Shown here: positions 13,301 through 28,900 of the stretch, piece after piece
Position numbering within the stretch: position 1 is the first letter of the stretch
How the letters are laid out: every line of letters starts with the position of its first letter
Assembly (NCBI GenBank): GCA_028829895.1
Contig: CM054177.1
Coordinates: 36,920,564-36,984,563 of the forward strand
Reading direction: 5' to 3'
Length of the DNA: 64,000 nt
Origin: Sinotaia quadrata
Lineage: Eukaryota; Mollusca; Gastropoda; Architaenioglossa; Viviparidae
Notes under the pieces: model-generated
Told to the model about the DNA's origin: nothing
Seen by the model: the letters and a program-made list of their open reading frames with translations, nothing else
The model's database searches: none
Position numbers and translations under genes: made by a program

Positions 13301-14875
13301 CAAAACTTAAAATAAGAGATACATTTAATATACTCTAATACACAATAACTATGTTGGCAAAGTTTCCTGAAGAGCTTACATGCAGGCTAAACTAAACCTC
13401 GACCAACTGTGGGTTTTTTTGTAGTCACATGCAGAAAACTAAAAACCAGGCTCTGCTTCTAGCCACTTCCTAATTCCACAAAGAGTTGTCTGAGAAAGGG
13501 AATAGCTATCACTCATGTATAGTGGCAAATGACTGTCTTTCTATTATGACATTAAAAACAAATTGTATAGGTTCAGGATGCAATCTGCCTAGAACTGTTA
13601 AATTTGCTGCAGTGCTTAATATAGATATTGTCATTAGCCTATCTAATGCTATCACTGAGACTGTCTATATTATGTCTGTCACCACTTGGACGTATTTTCT
13701 AAATATATGAGTCAATCACTGTGATATAACCAACATTTACTACCAAACTGCAAACAATTTTCTTCTTTTTTAGTAAACAAGAGATTTAGTTACTAATGTT
13801 GCTTTGAGCTTTCCCTCTCACCTCCCATCCTTGCCTGCAAGTGGTCAACAAATATGGTGCTGAATCACTATAATGAAGCATGATCCTCGGTACTGAATTT
13901 ATGCTGTGGGGAGAGACAGTGAGTTTAGCCTTGACTCATTTTAACATTCCTGGAAGCATTAATAGGTGGCAATTCTCTATTTAGCTTTTATCTATTTATT
14001 GATAACTGCCAAATACTGTGATGGAACTTAAATTTGTCTAACTGTTCGCCTCGAATAAATTATCTCCTTCTTTAAGTTTCTTGTTCATTTTACTGGCTTT
14101 CTCTATTATTATAGGTCCTAATTGTGGAATTTCCAGACTGCAATTTTAACAAACTACTAAAGCATTGCTGTGTCCAACTGCACATTTTCAGTAAGCTTCA
14201 GTGATTTACATTACTTCATAATGCTGTCAGTGATTTCTATTTTCGATATGTGGTTTTCAGTTTTTTTGGCATTGTGCTTGATGTCATTCTTCCTATGCTG
14301 TAATGTAAACAAATGCTTTGCTTTTAGCACTTTCACCTTTCCATAAACATTCAATTATTTCATTCTTCTGAGGCAATCCTAATATTACTTACTTATGGTC
14401 CCTTCTTTGTTTTTCACCCATTTTAGAAATTTATTGACAAAAATGTGAACTGTATGCAGTAATCTGTCAGCAGAGACAAATTTGATATGCAAATGAAATA
14501 GTTATATATACAGTGTAACAGAATGTGCATGTGCACAGGGTAAGTGATGATTAACAGAAACTGACATTAACTGAAGTTCTACTGTACTTTGAAAGATGCA
14601 GTAATATGTTAACTAATACCTGAGAAAAGCATGACTTTTCCAAGATCACAACAACCATAGCAGCATTTTTCTGTAAGATGTACACAGTAGCCCAAAAAGA
14701 GAGTAGGACTGACACTAGACAAAGTGTACCATGAGCTTGCTGGATGATCAAGAATTACTTCTTGTCGTTGGCTCCCATTTAAAGTCATTGTTAACTGCAA
14801 CAACATAAATAATAAAGTATATATAGCAAAACATGAATAAAAAAATAATATTAAATATCAAAGGTTAAATATCAG

Positions 14876-14909
<34 letters not shown>

Positions 14910-16333
14910 CTTCTATGCGAAAACCTGGCTAAAGTCACCATAATTAATTCTCAACTACAGCCAATTGTAGTCATAAATTCTAAAAATATCACTTTGGGAT
15001 TACTTTAAAAATCACTTTATTGATCATTATTTTTCAATAATCCAAGAGTATTTTGCTGTTTGAATGAAAGATTATAGTGTTTTAAAGTGTAAAATGACTA
15101 CTGGAGGGGGCCAACTCTTTGATCCAGCATGGGACTACTTCGTCCCTATTAACACATCTGTTTGCATGGTATTTCTAGTGATTGGAGTTGCACACACATC
15201 ACCTTGAGTGAGAAGGCTCTTGTTTCTATTTACATATACATATGAATCAGAAATGGTGCTTCGCCTTCTTCATTCCGACTTTGGATGGGGATGTTTTTAA
15301 AATTAATTTTAGGATTGAAACTTTATTTTTTAGTGGTCATTTGTGATTTATTTATGATAGTACAGGATCTGAAAACAAAATAATGTTATAACTGAGCAAA
15401 ACTGTGCTATCTGGGGTGTAAATTAATTCATTTTAGAAGCTAGGTATCAATTTCATATCAACTAGAAATAAATTTGATGGCGTGTACCACTTATGTGTTG
15501 TCTGCTGCATTAGCTAGACAGAAGTGTTTTAGACAATAATATTGACATTTCTGATGTAGAAGCAGTGACAATGATGAAAATATTCCAGCAACCAATGAAG
15601 CAATGGATTTGTGCAGTTTTATATGTCGTCATTGGGTAGAACTACACACATCAAAACACTTGACTCGACCTTGACATTGCCTGCTCAGACAGCACTGTCA
15701 CTAGATCAATATTAATTATTTGTGTGTTGTTGTTAACCTACATAATTTTAGTACAATTTATAAGCAGTAGGCCTACAATGATATTCATCTTTCAACACAC
15801 CCTTAAGATTAATTGTAAATGTAGGCCTACTTAATAGCTTAGTACTTGTCACTATCTAAACATCTTATCTTTCTATTTTGGTGTCTTTATGCAATAATAC
15901 AAACCAGGTTGTGATTAAAATATCTTTTAATACTTCCTTTAGGATAATATTTGATTTGATTGATATAATAAAGTTATAACTACTCATATACAAATCAGAA
16001 AAGTCTCACTAAATTTCATGTATAGTATACCCTGTATAAATAAATTTGTGAGTAAATGATATATTTTTTCATTCTTTGAGGATGTAATTCAGACAGTTTT
16101 GAAGTTAGTAGCACTAGTCAGTTTCCACAGAAAATTTTCATGTAAAAAGCACGTAAACATCATAATTTTTTTGTTTGTATGATTTCTCCCCTTTGATAGT
16201 CCAGGCGATGTGTACTTTAAAAAATGTACAGTGAAAAACTATCTGACAATTTTTTTTTTAAATAAACATGATATTCTGAATTTTAATAAATTAGAAAATA
16301 AAAACACTTTCGAAGCCAGGTTTTAGAAAACAT

Positions 16334-16372
<39 letters not shown>

Positions 16373-19300
16373 TGAGCAAGGAAGCAAGAGAATGTGGAGG
16401 TGAGTTTAAAAGGAAAAAAATGGTTGAAGATCCTGTATTGTGTAACAGATAACAATAACAATGAATTATAAAATACATAACAAGTAGCCTAATTATTTGC
16501 AATCTAAATGAAGATTTTCAAGTTTCTAACAAAGTCAATAGTTGTACTTTGTTTTAACAGATGGGTGATTTAACTACAATGCCTCTTTTAAATGTTCTTC
16601 CATGGCTCCTCCTGTGGTTTGGATCTTCTAGTCTACTAAAATCCATGAGGATACTTTCCCAGGGGTGCAGACTATTTTGGTGCAAAAATGTCTGATAAAA
16701 TCATTAAGTGCAATTCTTCTAACTGGTTTGCTCTCTATTATGAAAGAAATGCTAACTACAACTGTCAATTTATGCAGCCCAAAGATACTAGAATATATCA
16801 TTTTTTTTTTACAGTGGCTAGTGACATAAAGTACTGAAACTCAAAGCAAGGAAATGTTGGTGATTATTATAATATATTATTATATCATAATAATTAGCTA
16901 GCCAAGAAATAATGCATTTAACATGAAAGAAATCTAGCTCTCACATTATAGGAAAGAACACAATTCTCTTGTACACAAAATAATCTGTAAACTATTTAAA
17001 TATGCATCCTCTATTCACCCCAAAAGTTACATACTTTGGACAGCAAAATGTACTCAACATCAGATACAATTGGGAAAGTAGCTAGGGTCTATGCATTATT
17101 GTAGTCCTTCGCTCCCTCCCATCTGATGTCACAGGGAAGTGACCAAAATTCCTTCCATTCTCAATGTGACCATAGTCCAATGGCTACCTTCTACTTTCTA
17201 GCTTCTGTTTACACATCAAATATGCTATATACTTTGAAAATAGGCTCAACAAAAGCTAAAATAAAAGGTGTGACCTGAGAATGTCCCAAAGTGAAAACAG
17301 AGTTTCTGCTGCTGCTATCTGTGATCCAGATAGTGAAGTCAAATGCATGATTGGTTTATGCTCTGAAACTCCTCACCCATTAGTCTATTATCTTCTACCT
17401 TTGTAGCACTCTCCTCCACTAAAAATGAATATAAAGATCCTACCAAAATTAAAAAAAAAAAATTTCTATGAAAAATAATTATAAATAATGTATATTATTT
17501 CTTGTTTTAAAAAAATCAGTTTTTCACTGTTACAGAACAAAACTGAGACAATAAATATACTTATATGATGGGTTCAATCATGCAAAGTCAAAGGTCCATT
17601 TTTATAGATTTTGAAACCATGCTGTATAAAATTTTTAAAATAATTTTATGTCTTTTTTTTTAAAACTTAGTATGGTGAATTAATACAATATCTGAATGTA
17701 TTCCTAAATGAATGAACAGGCAATAAGTTGTTACATATAATCACAACAGAGGAAATGAAGAATATAGATTAACTCCTTTAAGACAAGTAAGTAGCAAAGT
17801 CAGATCTATAGGTCTACTGGAATGAACTGGTAAGAAAGAATTAAAATGAAAGTAAGCCTGAATAGTTATGACAATGTTTCGATGTTTAAAATTAGAAAGT
17901 ATGACTGAACCATAAAAGCAGGTGGTAAGCAGTGAACAAAGCCAAAACAAGGGCCTAGGTAAGTCTGGAAGGAATTTTTGTTTGAAAGAAAATATTCCAT
18001 AAAAGAGAAATACATTATTTAGATTTTTTAAAATTAATTCCTGTATTTATGATCAGATAATAATTACACCTATGCGATAGACTACACCAGACAAAGTCAA
18101 AGGCTGATAATGAGTGAATGAAAATGTGCAGCTGTCACAACATAATCAATATAGTCGAACCCGGATATGTCATTGGCCTAGGGGTTTGCCAAAAAGTGTC
18201 AAGATAACTGATGATCGAGATTACCAAAAATCAATATGGCGGCAAATATTACAGTACTTTAACATGCGCTTGAAATTTCTTTATGTACATAAATGAATGA
18301 GAATGTACATGCATGTGTTTGGTGATTTTTTACACAACAGCGTTACCGCAATTTGTTTGATGATGCGATCGGCATGCTATAAATGTGTACATACATGTAC
18401 ATCTTTGCTAACAACAAAAGGTTTATGTACATGCGGTTAATATGGTTTCTTTACAAAGTCTAAAATGCTTTGTTGCTTTTTGCCGTTAACAGTCTACTTG
18501 AAAACTGTCACGTATATGAGGAAATATTATTAATTTTTTTCTCTCTCTAAGTGTCATCATACTCTAAACGATTAACGAAACAGCCAAATTAGTTTAAACA
18601 AAGAAAGGGGCCAAAATGACCATTTTGTCAACAATGTGAAACCTAAGTTGGAAACGCTAGCCTTAGGTTCGTGCCTGGAAATGGAAAGGCGTAATTAACT
18701 TGGAGGGATGCATGCGTTTACCCCTCTGTAGTCAGGATGTTAGACCATAAATCGTGTCAGTGTACGGGAATACGTGAGGGCCAGTGAGGGCCACTGAGAC
18801 GCTAATTTTGTCTGTGAAAAAACAGGCTCTCAGTTTTGAAATGTAACTTATTTTTAAGAATCACCACTATAAAAAGTTTGGTTGTTTACAGTTAATATTG
18901 TTATTGTGAAATTATTTGTTGAAATAGAATTTTGAGTTATTGGAAAGTTAAGATTTATATTACTATAGTTAAATGTGTTAGTTTGTGTGTACAACCCTTT
19001 CTTGCTGCAACTAGTGTACTCTTGCCAGGTGGCGATGAGTCACCATAGTAACTTAGTTTTAAAAACAAAATAAAAATAAGACATGCTCTCTGAGATTAGT
19101 TTGTGCTCTGAGCTAGGTAGTAGCCACAAATTGATATTTCACTCAAAGGTGTCAACTTGGAATTCGATACTTGGCACTAAATGGAAGTGGACAGATAGAA
19201 TATTCGTCAGCACGTACGTGCAATGCTGGATAGGGGTGCTGTGTGCTGGAGGGGGTGTGTTCTAATCAACTCAGTGAAAATGATGTACTTTGCATATAAA

Positions 19301-22300
19301 AGGGGATGACGGAGACAGAAATGAACGAGAAAGACACCAGGAATGTAGTGTTTGGTAGAGGGGTAAGAAGACCCTCTAAATTTCTCCCTGCTTTTGTACC
19401 AAGGACTCTACAGGCTGGGAGGCAACCAGCAGAGAGAACGCTTGGACACTGCAATAGAGTGCCAGATGTCTACACGGCTGTATTTGAAGGTGCACCGTCA
19501 GGGCCGTCACAGATCAAGGTGGACCAGTCTTACGGACAGTCATCTCGGGTTCTTTAAAGACTCTGTGCAAAGATCGTGAGTGGTCAATTATTTTCCATGC
19601 AGAGATGAATTCCTGATTGACGTTTAATGTCACTGCACTGGGAGATATTGCAGAGCAGAAACAGCAAGGTTGACTGTTAAGTAATGAGGAGAGAAGAAAT
19701 GAGAAACGTAAGAAGAGAAGAAATGAGAACCGTTAATGAGAAGAGATGAGAAACGAAACGAGAAGTAATGAAAAAGTGAGAGTTGAGAAATAGGCCTAAT
19801 GAGAAACGTAACAGGAGGTGAAACAGTAGCAGCGAGGACGGCTGTACTTGGGTTCTAGGGAGCAAACCAGTGTCGAGATGTCAACGGTGTTTTGTGTATC
19901 TTCAAAACCCCAGCATGAGGAGAAAGTGACAATAACTATGTGAGTAGAAAAATACTAATTAGTGTAAGAATCTCAGAACACATAAACCTAAAACTTAAAA
20001 CTAAAGCTTAGAACCTTAATTAAGAATTAACCTTAAATTAAAAATAAACCTTAAATTTAAATCTAAGTTTATAAGTGAAGAATCATTTCAAGATTAGTAT
20101 AAGAAAATGCTGATGTGACTATCTTGAGAAGGACTTGCAAGTCGAATGACATTGTTTACTGTTGAACTATTGAATTTTTATATAGGAGTAGTGGCTCCAG
20201 AACTTTTAAATAATGACTATTTTATGTTGAAAAATGCTTGGCCCTATTTAGAAATAGTACTGCATGAAGAATCTTGAATTTTGTATTTCTTTTATTTTAT
20301 TTCATCATTCATCATTCTTTCATTTCATCATTCATCATTCTTTCTTTCCTTTCCTTCCCTCTACCCCATGGGTGTGAGTTGTGCATGGCTAACTAACCAA
20401 CTTGTGAGAGGAAACCCATAGATCAATAAATTTGAATTTAACCTTATGACATTGAGACTTTTCCTGTCTATGGTTTTGAAAGAGTGGTTGTGGTCGTTGT
20501 TGCACATTGTGTCGTCAGTGCTGTCTACACTTCACCCTTACCTATATGCAATCACACATGCAAACATGTCGGCAATAGGTAACCTACATGCAGAATAAAA
20601 TTCGAGCCAAATAACCATCTTGGTATTCTGTGTGTGGTTTTGTAATAATATCTGTGCAAGTCCTATGTAGCGTCGACTAGCCACCATCCTCCTTTCTTCG
20701 GAGAGAAGGAGACTGGCGACAAAAACAAATGCTTCAATATTACATGTAACGTGCTTGAAATTTCTTTATGTACATGATGTGCATTAATAAATGAGAATGT
20801 ACATGCACATGTTTTTGATTTTACACAACAGCGATGCCACTATTTGTTTGATGATGAGATCAGCAGGCTATGTACATACATTGTACATTGTTTGCTAACA
20901 ACAATAGCCTTATGGGCACCAACTAACAGCAGAGATTTACCAGTACATGTATACAATAAAAATGTACAAACCTTTCATTATATTCTCCAACATTGCAAAC
21001 ACAAAGATCACTCACAAAATCACAAAAAAACCTGTGGGGTGTACACTGTAGTTCATTTTTGCAAAAAGCTAACCAGTTTCGAAATTAAATTCACGAGTCA
21101 TTTCACTCCGACACAGCTCTGAAAAGTATCGTTCACGCGGATACTTCAAAAGCGGACTAATTAACATAAAAGAGGTGTGAGCCAGTTGAAGGACATCGAT
21201 AACTAACATTTTCAAAAGCCGGCGATGATTAATGGTGATTTGGGCTCTCTTTTGTGCTAGAGATACATGTACAGTACAAAGAAAGAAAGAAACAAACAAA
21301 CAAACAGACATTGGATTAGTGTTCAGAGACATAACTGATGAGAAAATGCTATTGACAAATGGGAATTTGGCCCACCATCGATTCTTGATACAAACCTTTC
21401 ATTACACATGTAACCTTCTAAGTTTAAGCTGCAGTTTGTTAACAAGCCATGACCATTTTATTGTTAGCAAGATGGCAAAGAGGCATTGGTAACTAACATT
21501 TTGAAAAGCCTTTTCAAAAGTCGTCACAGGGGTCGAGGTAACTGATTTAAGTCATGATTTTGACCCTCTTTTGAGCCCGAGATAGTAGGGTTTGGTGACA
21601 TAAAAGAATCGACATAACCGATGAGAAAATGCTAAGACAAAGAGGGAATTTGGCGGTTCCACTTAAAAAATGTTGACTTACTAGAATTGGCAAGTTAACC
21701 AATGCTGAGATAAGTTGGTTTGACTGTTTTGAATTTAATGCAATAACTGGATATATTTCACAATAAATAACAAGCACCAAGCTGAATAAGTTGAGGCTAT
21801 TTTTTGTGCTGATGAAAACAGGATTAAGCTTTTCAAAATATACTCTAGAAAATATACAGTAATGAAATAAGTGAACTAATCTTATAGTAAACAAATAATT
21901 ACCTTTCCAAGACAAGTGCTTCCGTCCAGCCTATCACTGTATGAGATGACAAGTTGGTGCCAAGTTAGTGGCACAAAATTTACGCCTAAAGCTATTTCTT
22001 TGAGGATAATAGAACCTGATTTGCCACTTATTAACCTGTAAAATAAAATTAGACTCAGTTAATAGACAGACAAATGCTATGAGGGTTAGTGTTGTACATT
22101 GTTAAAGATTTTGCCCCTTAAATATTCCTGCTGTGATCTATGGGTCTACTGGAATGCAGTGCACAATGAATGTATTAGATATATAATTTTGCTGATTCTT
22201 ATTTATCATCTTTAAGATTTTCAGATACTATTAGATATATAGTTGTGTATTTCTGGTTGATCTTATTCTTATTAATATACTTATTATCTTTCTATGTTGC

Positions 22301-22957
22301 TTCCTGCATTGACAAGAGTGTGGTTGTCTTAAGAATGAGGATGAAGTAATTTCATATCTGTAATTAAAAGGGCAGCACTTAAAAGGAAAAATACCCCTAA
22401 GACAAAGTTAAGCTAGTTTTTAATCTGGGAAATATTAATAAATATACAAATAATATTCACATTATATCTTCTTCATGCCAGCAAGTTCTAGCATATTCTT
22501 TGCCTCAGTTATTTAAACTCTGGTACTTACAAAAATATCATCATGTGCAGTACCTAAGAGTTATGTTAAGAATCAAACAAATAATGACATTACCAAAGTC
22601 ATATATAAATCTTTCCTATATATAATTTTAAGATTTAGACCTATAATAAAATAAATCGATGTTGGTGGACTGTAGGAAAAGCATTCACATACATACACTA
22701 CAAAATACACAAATGCAATAACATTATTCGTTATATAAAAATATGTCAATTAAAAAATATAAACTATTTCCTATCTGAATATATAAATGTCAACTTTAGT
22801 TACTATCTAAAACAGTATACAACAATAAAAACACATACTCTAGTACTGACATGTTTATGCGGCCATATATTGCGCAATTTAAAACAAAGGGAGTGATCTT
22901 GACCTAATATGCAGACAGCTAGCCATGGACCTACTTGTAAAACTAAACAATAAGTGC

Positions 22958-22995
<38 letters not shown>

Positions 22996-25900
22996 CAGAT
23001 GCGGCTGTATGCATGAATACACAAATGCATCAGCATGCATTATGATAATGCACAGAAATACCTGCACACAAAACATTAACTAAATAACAGGGGCTACGCA
23101 AAGAACAACACAATTTAAACTGGTCTCAGAAACATAATTTGAATTAAGTAAAAGAACAACATATCAGTAATATCAGTGAGATAGTAAAGATAAGGTAGGA
23201 AACAGTTTTCAAGGGCTGGCCATCCTTTCTTTATTGCCTGTTTATGACTATTTGAAGTACTGACAACCTATAAAAATACATTATGTTTTAGGTGCATAAC
23301 TCTGTCTCAGAAAACTGAAATAAAATGTAATTATTACAGCAATAAATTTAAATTTAAATTTGAATCTAAAATATTTTTATAATAGCCAATGTCAATTGTA
23401 TAAGATACATACTCTATTGTTGGCACTGGCTTTTGAAATATTACTATGTAATTTTCTAAAACAAAATACTAGTATAATTAATTTCTATACCATCAACAAA
23501 TAATATGACAGTTCCAACTTGTGGGATGTTAGGTTCAAATAGAGAAAACACTATTATGCTTTAGGATTTTATGTCATTTTCACTATTATAGCAAGCAAAT
23601 TGTTATTTAAAAATAAATATTACATGCTTTCTCTTTTCATATATCTCTGTAGGTGATGTATGTGTATGCACAACAGTACTTTGTTTACTTATACAAGTGG
23701 TCAAAATGCCTAATTTTTTCACTCTGTTTCTCCATTGCTCTGAATTAACTCAGATGTAGAAATTTCTAATTCTTTTCTGTTTAGACTTCTGCACATTTCA
23801 TTATGTAACCTGAAAATAATTGTCCAAGCTCAGAAAATGAGGTGAAGAATGTCAACACATCACTAGGGTAGGTTTTTCTGATTGTCAAGGCTAATCATGT
23901 GATATCCAACACAAGAGTCAGAGTTGACTGGTACCAATGCCAGCTAGAACTGTGACAGTATGATATTACAGTCAATACAAGTAAGCACACTTGAATCAGA
24001 TTTAACAAATACTGTCAAAAATCAAGTTAATTATCAATTCTACAGGTTATTCATGCCTTTTCGGTTTGTTAAATGTGGCATGTTGCAAATTTGGTCATTT
24101 GTATTGCGTTTCTATCTGTAATAGATCTAATCAAATATTTTTTCTAAGTGCACATTTTTTCATGTTTTTCTTTTTTTTTAAAAATTTGAAGGCAAAGGTT
24201 TGAGATATTGTAATAATATTTTGGAATCTATTTACTTCTGTTATAAGTCTATTTCTATGAGTATTGTTGCTAGGGAAAGTGACTGCAGTTGACTATTTGT
24301 CACTTTTTTCCCCAAAAGAAAAACCTCAATGGGTACAGGTCTTATCTTGATCATTGCTCAGTGACTAATTGTCTGATTTTCTTAGAACTTGGAAAATTCA
24401 AAAGCATTTTTCTTTGACTTTCTACTTATGTCATTATTTCAAATTGACAAAAAGTTACTTTTGACTCATACAGTGGTAATTGATTATAATTTATATTTTG
24501 CCTGCAATTACTGACTTTAGAAGATATTAAATGTAGTTAGTTTAGACTAACCTGTAAATAAGCATAGATGTTCTGGCATGAAACCACACTTCCAAAAGTT
24601 TTACTTGGTCCCCAAAAGATACAAGATGAATACATTGACTAAGGTCATGATGAGGAACCAATGTTCCTTGTTCTTGTTCTCCATCCAAATGCTCATCTCT
24701 GTCTCCTGTAAAATAGACTTCTCCATTTTATACAACAGTACATACATAAGTAATAGATCTATATTTGTATCTGACTACAAGTCACAAATGGCAAGTGGCA
24801 GTTTTAAAGTCCATTTAATAAGCATTTGATATTTAAACAATTTTAGTCAGAGTAATCAACACAATAAAAAATCTCATAATGCCTTATAGATATAAAATTT
24901 AAAAACACTTACAAGAGTTGATATTTTAGCTAACAGCCTTTATCAGTACAATATAGTTTTAATAACTCAAACTAATGAACAATGAAATGTGTAGTAAGCC
25001 TACTGATGTATGAAAAACTTTCATGAACAGATGGCAATTACCAGTAAAAATAAAAATGTTTACACATAAGTCTCTATAGTATGACAAGATATGTAACTAG
25101 AGATGATATCAAAACAAGGATAAGTCATAATATAGTTTATGCTATTCAGTTATGGTATGAAGACATGGTGCAAAAATGCATGGATGTGAAAAAACCCTTA
25201 TTTGCAGATGAGATCATTTGACAATTTTGTTCCTAGTAGACTGATGATGATCAGAATTTCATAAGTCAAGATTGGTTAATATGAAAAACTCTGAAAGAGG
25301 AACATCATTCCTATCCATCATTTTCATAAACATCTTTTACAGTTATCTAAAGATAATGTCATTTAACTTTTGTTATAAACAAAAGACAGTCCCATATTTT
25401 CTTTTATATGAAATAGTGTTCATAGAGCCTGGGTATAGCATTCATATTAGAGCAGTTTTGGGATTGGGGTCAGGGTAGGAATTATTCAAGTGTGCTGGTA
25501 ATAAAAACAACAATCATATTTGTAGTAAGCACATTTTCATAATAATTTCAAAAAAGTAAATGTGGTTTCTGACAATTCATTTATATATCACTTTGACATA
25601 ATAGATCAAAACAAAGTATCATTAACCTGCTTCAGCTACCATAGGTAAGTGTATATCATAGTTATATACTGTTAGAAAGGGATTTTTTGTAAATTCATTT
25701 ATTTTTATAAATAATTTGTTCAAAGTTACCAAAAGTTTCTTCTCTTTTATTATTTTCCTAATACTGTGCATATGCTACTCAGATTTCTTCTTTGATTTGA
25801 AATCATAACAGTTTCTTATGCATAGTAGAGTATATTTTTTGGTATTTGTGGTTATGACACAAAATTAAATAAATTCTTTTAATAACATTCTATAGTCAGG

Positions 25901-28900
25901 AGGTAAAAAGATGCTAAGCATTCAAACTTTAACCCCTTTACAGTCAAATTAATTCTCTTAAAACTTCCATCCAGCGTTAAATTTTTGTTATTGATTTTAT
26001 TGAATGTTGCTGTATTATTACCACTGTAATTTAACATTAAAGAGTTTATAAGATAGTCACCAGAAACAGGAATTATATTTATAGTCATGTTTGATGATTT
26101 TGAGAAGACAGAGGGTGGATGGCATATCTACATATTGTGACAAGTTAATTCAGGGTACAAGTTTGGATAGAGCTGATAGTAAACAAACATATATGACAAT
26201 AAAGGAGTTAACAAGGAGAGTTAATAAGACTCCATTTAAAGGAGTCAATCAATAAAGCTCCTATCGTAAACTGAAAATCAGGTACTAACTAATAAAATAA
26301 AAAGTATAAAAGTAATTATATTTAACTAGAAATCAGTTAACAAGCACTAAATATAATGTATCAACACAAAAGTAAAGTTCAATGAAAATCACAACAGATC
26401 ATGTTAGTTTAAATTATAATTGTGCAGATTCAAAGCTTATCATTAAGACAATCAGGTATAAGTTTAGGGACGAACTGTAGGTACCAGAATATAAATTTTA
26501 TAATGACAGATCAAAAAAAAAAAAAAGAAATATAATTTACATTTAAAAAAATAGTGAACGAATAATTTTATTAGAAGTACAGAATTATTAATTTTAATGC
26601 AGATCACATCAGTTATCAGTTAAGTAATATATTAATGCCAGTTAAATTATATACTGTGTGTTAAGACTTCTAAATCTGAAAAGATTAAGAGAAGCAAATA
26701 GATGGTACCCAAATACAGGTCGTACCTGGCATGATGGGGAAAGTTGAGCATGACTGGTCCATCCTTAGCCATAATGCTATTGAAAAGCCTTTATTAATAG
26801 GTGGCCACTTCAGACCTTGAACTTTAAACTGTATTGCAGCAACTTTTTGAACATTTGTGCTACTGTCTCCTTAGAAACAATAAAGACATGATAAAGTATT
26901 TATCAAGAAAATTAAATGCACTTGGACATAACAATTGATATAAAATTTTAAATGACCACTATTCATAGAAAACTCATCTATAGATTACAGTTTTTGAAGG
27001 TCTTGCTGTTGAAACACTATTTAAATGAAAAGATACATAAACACATATAAGATTATATATGCAGTAAGTAGCCTTTGTGGAAAATAAATTAATAATAAAG
27101 ATACTTCAAACAGTAAAAAGAAGAAGAGTAACAATATTTTATATAATTAAAAGACACATTAACAGATATGCTATGCTTATTCCAAAAACATTTTAAGGGA
27201 TGTGACCACCAAAAGTGAAGAACAGAGTTTGAAATTGAGGAACAAACAAAGTATGTTAGAGTGAAAATCAACAAAAAGAACTATTTCTAAATTCATCAGG
27301 TAATGAAAGCATGTTTGTGTATACATGTGTACTGTTTTTATTGTAAAAACAGAGATGCCAGAACACATATAAAAAGGTGCTAGTATATTCAGCATTGTGA
27401 AGGATGTACTATCATGAAAGTATCTGAGGCAAGAATATTCTAGATTGCTGATGTAATGCAAACTGAGTAAGTAATTTTCTATTACCTAATGATCATGATT
27501 TATGAGAACGAAACCAGCCAATGGCTGAGATAAAGAATTCACTTGCTGTAGAAAATTCTACTCTCTGATCACTTTGACTTTGAAAGGAGAAGTCCAGCTT
27601 TGAAAGGTTTGATGGTGAGTTAAACTGACTGGTTGAGAGAGAATGGACTTGGAAACATTTCATGCATTTTTACTATTGATATTGTGTTTATGTATAGATG
27701 TACTATGTGAGTTGACTTTTATTTCTAGAAATGTTTGAACTGCACACATGTAGTGTGCTAACACTTGACATTGTTTGATATGCTGTATTTAATTTACCAT
27801 GGTGTATCAGAATAATAAATACTGTTGCAGGAAATTGTAAGTTGAGAATGGGATATAAGATAGAATGGAGTTATGTGATAAACGGGAAACTTAGGTTTGC
27901 TCCTTAATTATATTTTGCAGTGAACAAATGGCCTTTCACTTGTACTTTCAACATTCAAATTTACAGTTACCCTTCATGTGTTCACGGGTTAGAAACTTGA
28001 ATAACAGGGAAGGTGTGGGAATGTCTATTGTGTATGTAAGATTTAAGGAGTACACTATACACCTTGATGTATATGCTGGATACATTGGCTAGAATTTTAG
28101 TACACTGAAGTTACCAGAATTACTGTAATCATCGTGTTCTGCTTGAAGGAACTAACACGGTGAGGAGAGCACTTTCTGAGAATATAACAGTGTATCAATG
28201 TTTTCCACACATATGGTGGGAGATATGTGTTGACATGGACATTGTGACATTGTTGCAAAAGCAAGTAAAGACTGTTGAAGCAATTTTAATCCAGGTCATG
28301 TACAGATTACAATAACCTACCTCTAATAACTCCCATTTCTATTCTCTGATAAAAACTAATCTGCAATTTGTATTGACTCTATTGTTGAATTGTAATTATA
28401 TTTTTATATATATGACTGAATGAAATTATCTAAACATAAGTTCATGGAATAGTGATGTCAAGTAATCTATTTCATTGTAATTGTCTTATGTATATTTGAT
28501 TGTTCATTTAATAAATTTAGTGTTAAATTTATTGACCTTCTTAGACATACTGAAAATGTTATGTTGGAGAAAAAAGTGGGTGGATGGGGTCTCACTAAAT
28601 AAAGATTAAAGTCAGATTTGTCTTCTCCTTTAGTAAGAAGTTTTCCACCTACAGAAAGATTATGTGACAGTAAATGTTGTGGAAGAGAGAAAATGTTTAC
28701 AATGCCCGCATATCCACCAAGTGATAGACGAGTGATATATGTTGGAGGATCATTAATAAAATAAATTAAGATTCTCATCACTTGTAATTAGTTATGAAAG
28801 ATTAATTAATATAATAATAATAATTTTCATTAACTAAGTGGTGTGCCCATCATATATTCCTTCTATGAGATGATCTTCCATATTGAAAGCCAGATCATGA

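Larger units (their letters stand above)
18506..20721 (+). mobile_element. Solo LTR, long family, copy 1 (2.2 kb)
   Basis: 2,216 bp. It begins TGTCACGTATATGAGG and ends CTGGCGACA, flanked by AAAAC (18501-18505 and 20722-20726). It is closely similar end to end to the copy at 46327-48636. TATAAAA at 19295-19301 and AATAAA at 20425-20430 place U3, R and U5. The implied R region is about 1.1 kb, unusually long. Open frames inside it (such as 19306-19557) are not conserved in the second copy. There is no internal retroelement region, so it is a solo LTR. Confidence 0.87.

Noticed and set aside
19306..19557. 83-codon open frame just after the TATA box of the long LTR
   Set aside because: It is not conserved in the second LTR copy, where the equivalent frame is broken and a different one (47334-47558) is open. 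It is more likely untranslated R region.
18160..21660. pogo/Tigger-type inverted-repeat element around LTR copy 1
   Set aside because: The left end resembles such termini (TCGAACCCGGATATGTC), but no matching inverted end or transposase was found. Only the duplications are reported.
22803..23036. 77-codon minus-strand frame with a Cys-Val repeat
   Set aside because: It is produced by the (AC)n microsatellite, with no splice context.
27490..28140. Possible further LTR with AATAATAAATACTG
   Set aside because: No TG...CA ends with a matching direct repeat could be found. Composition alone is not enough.
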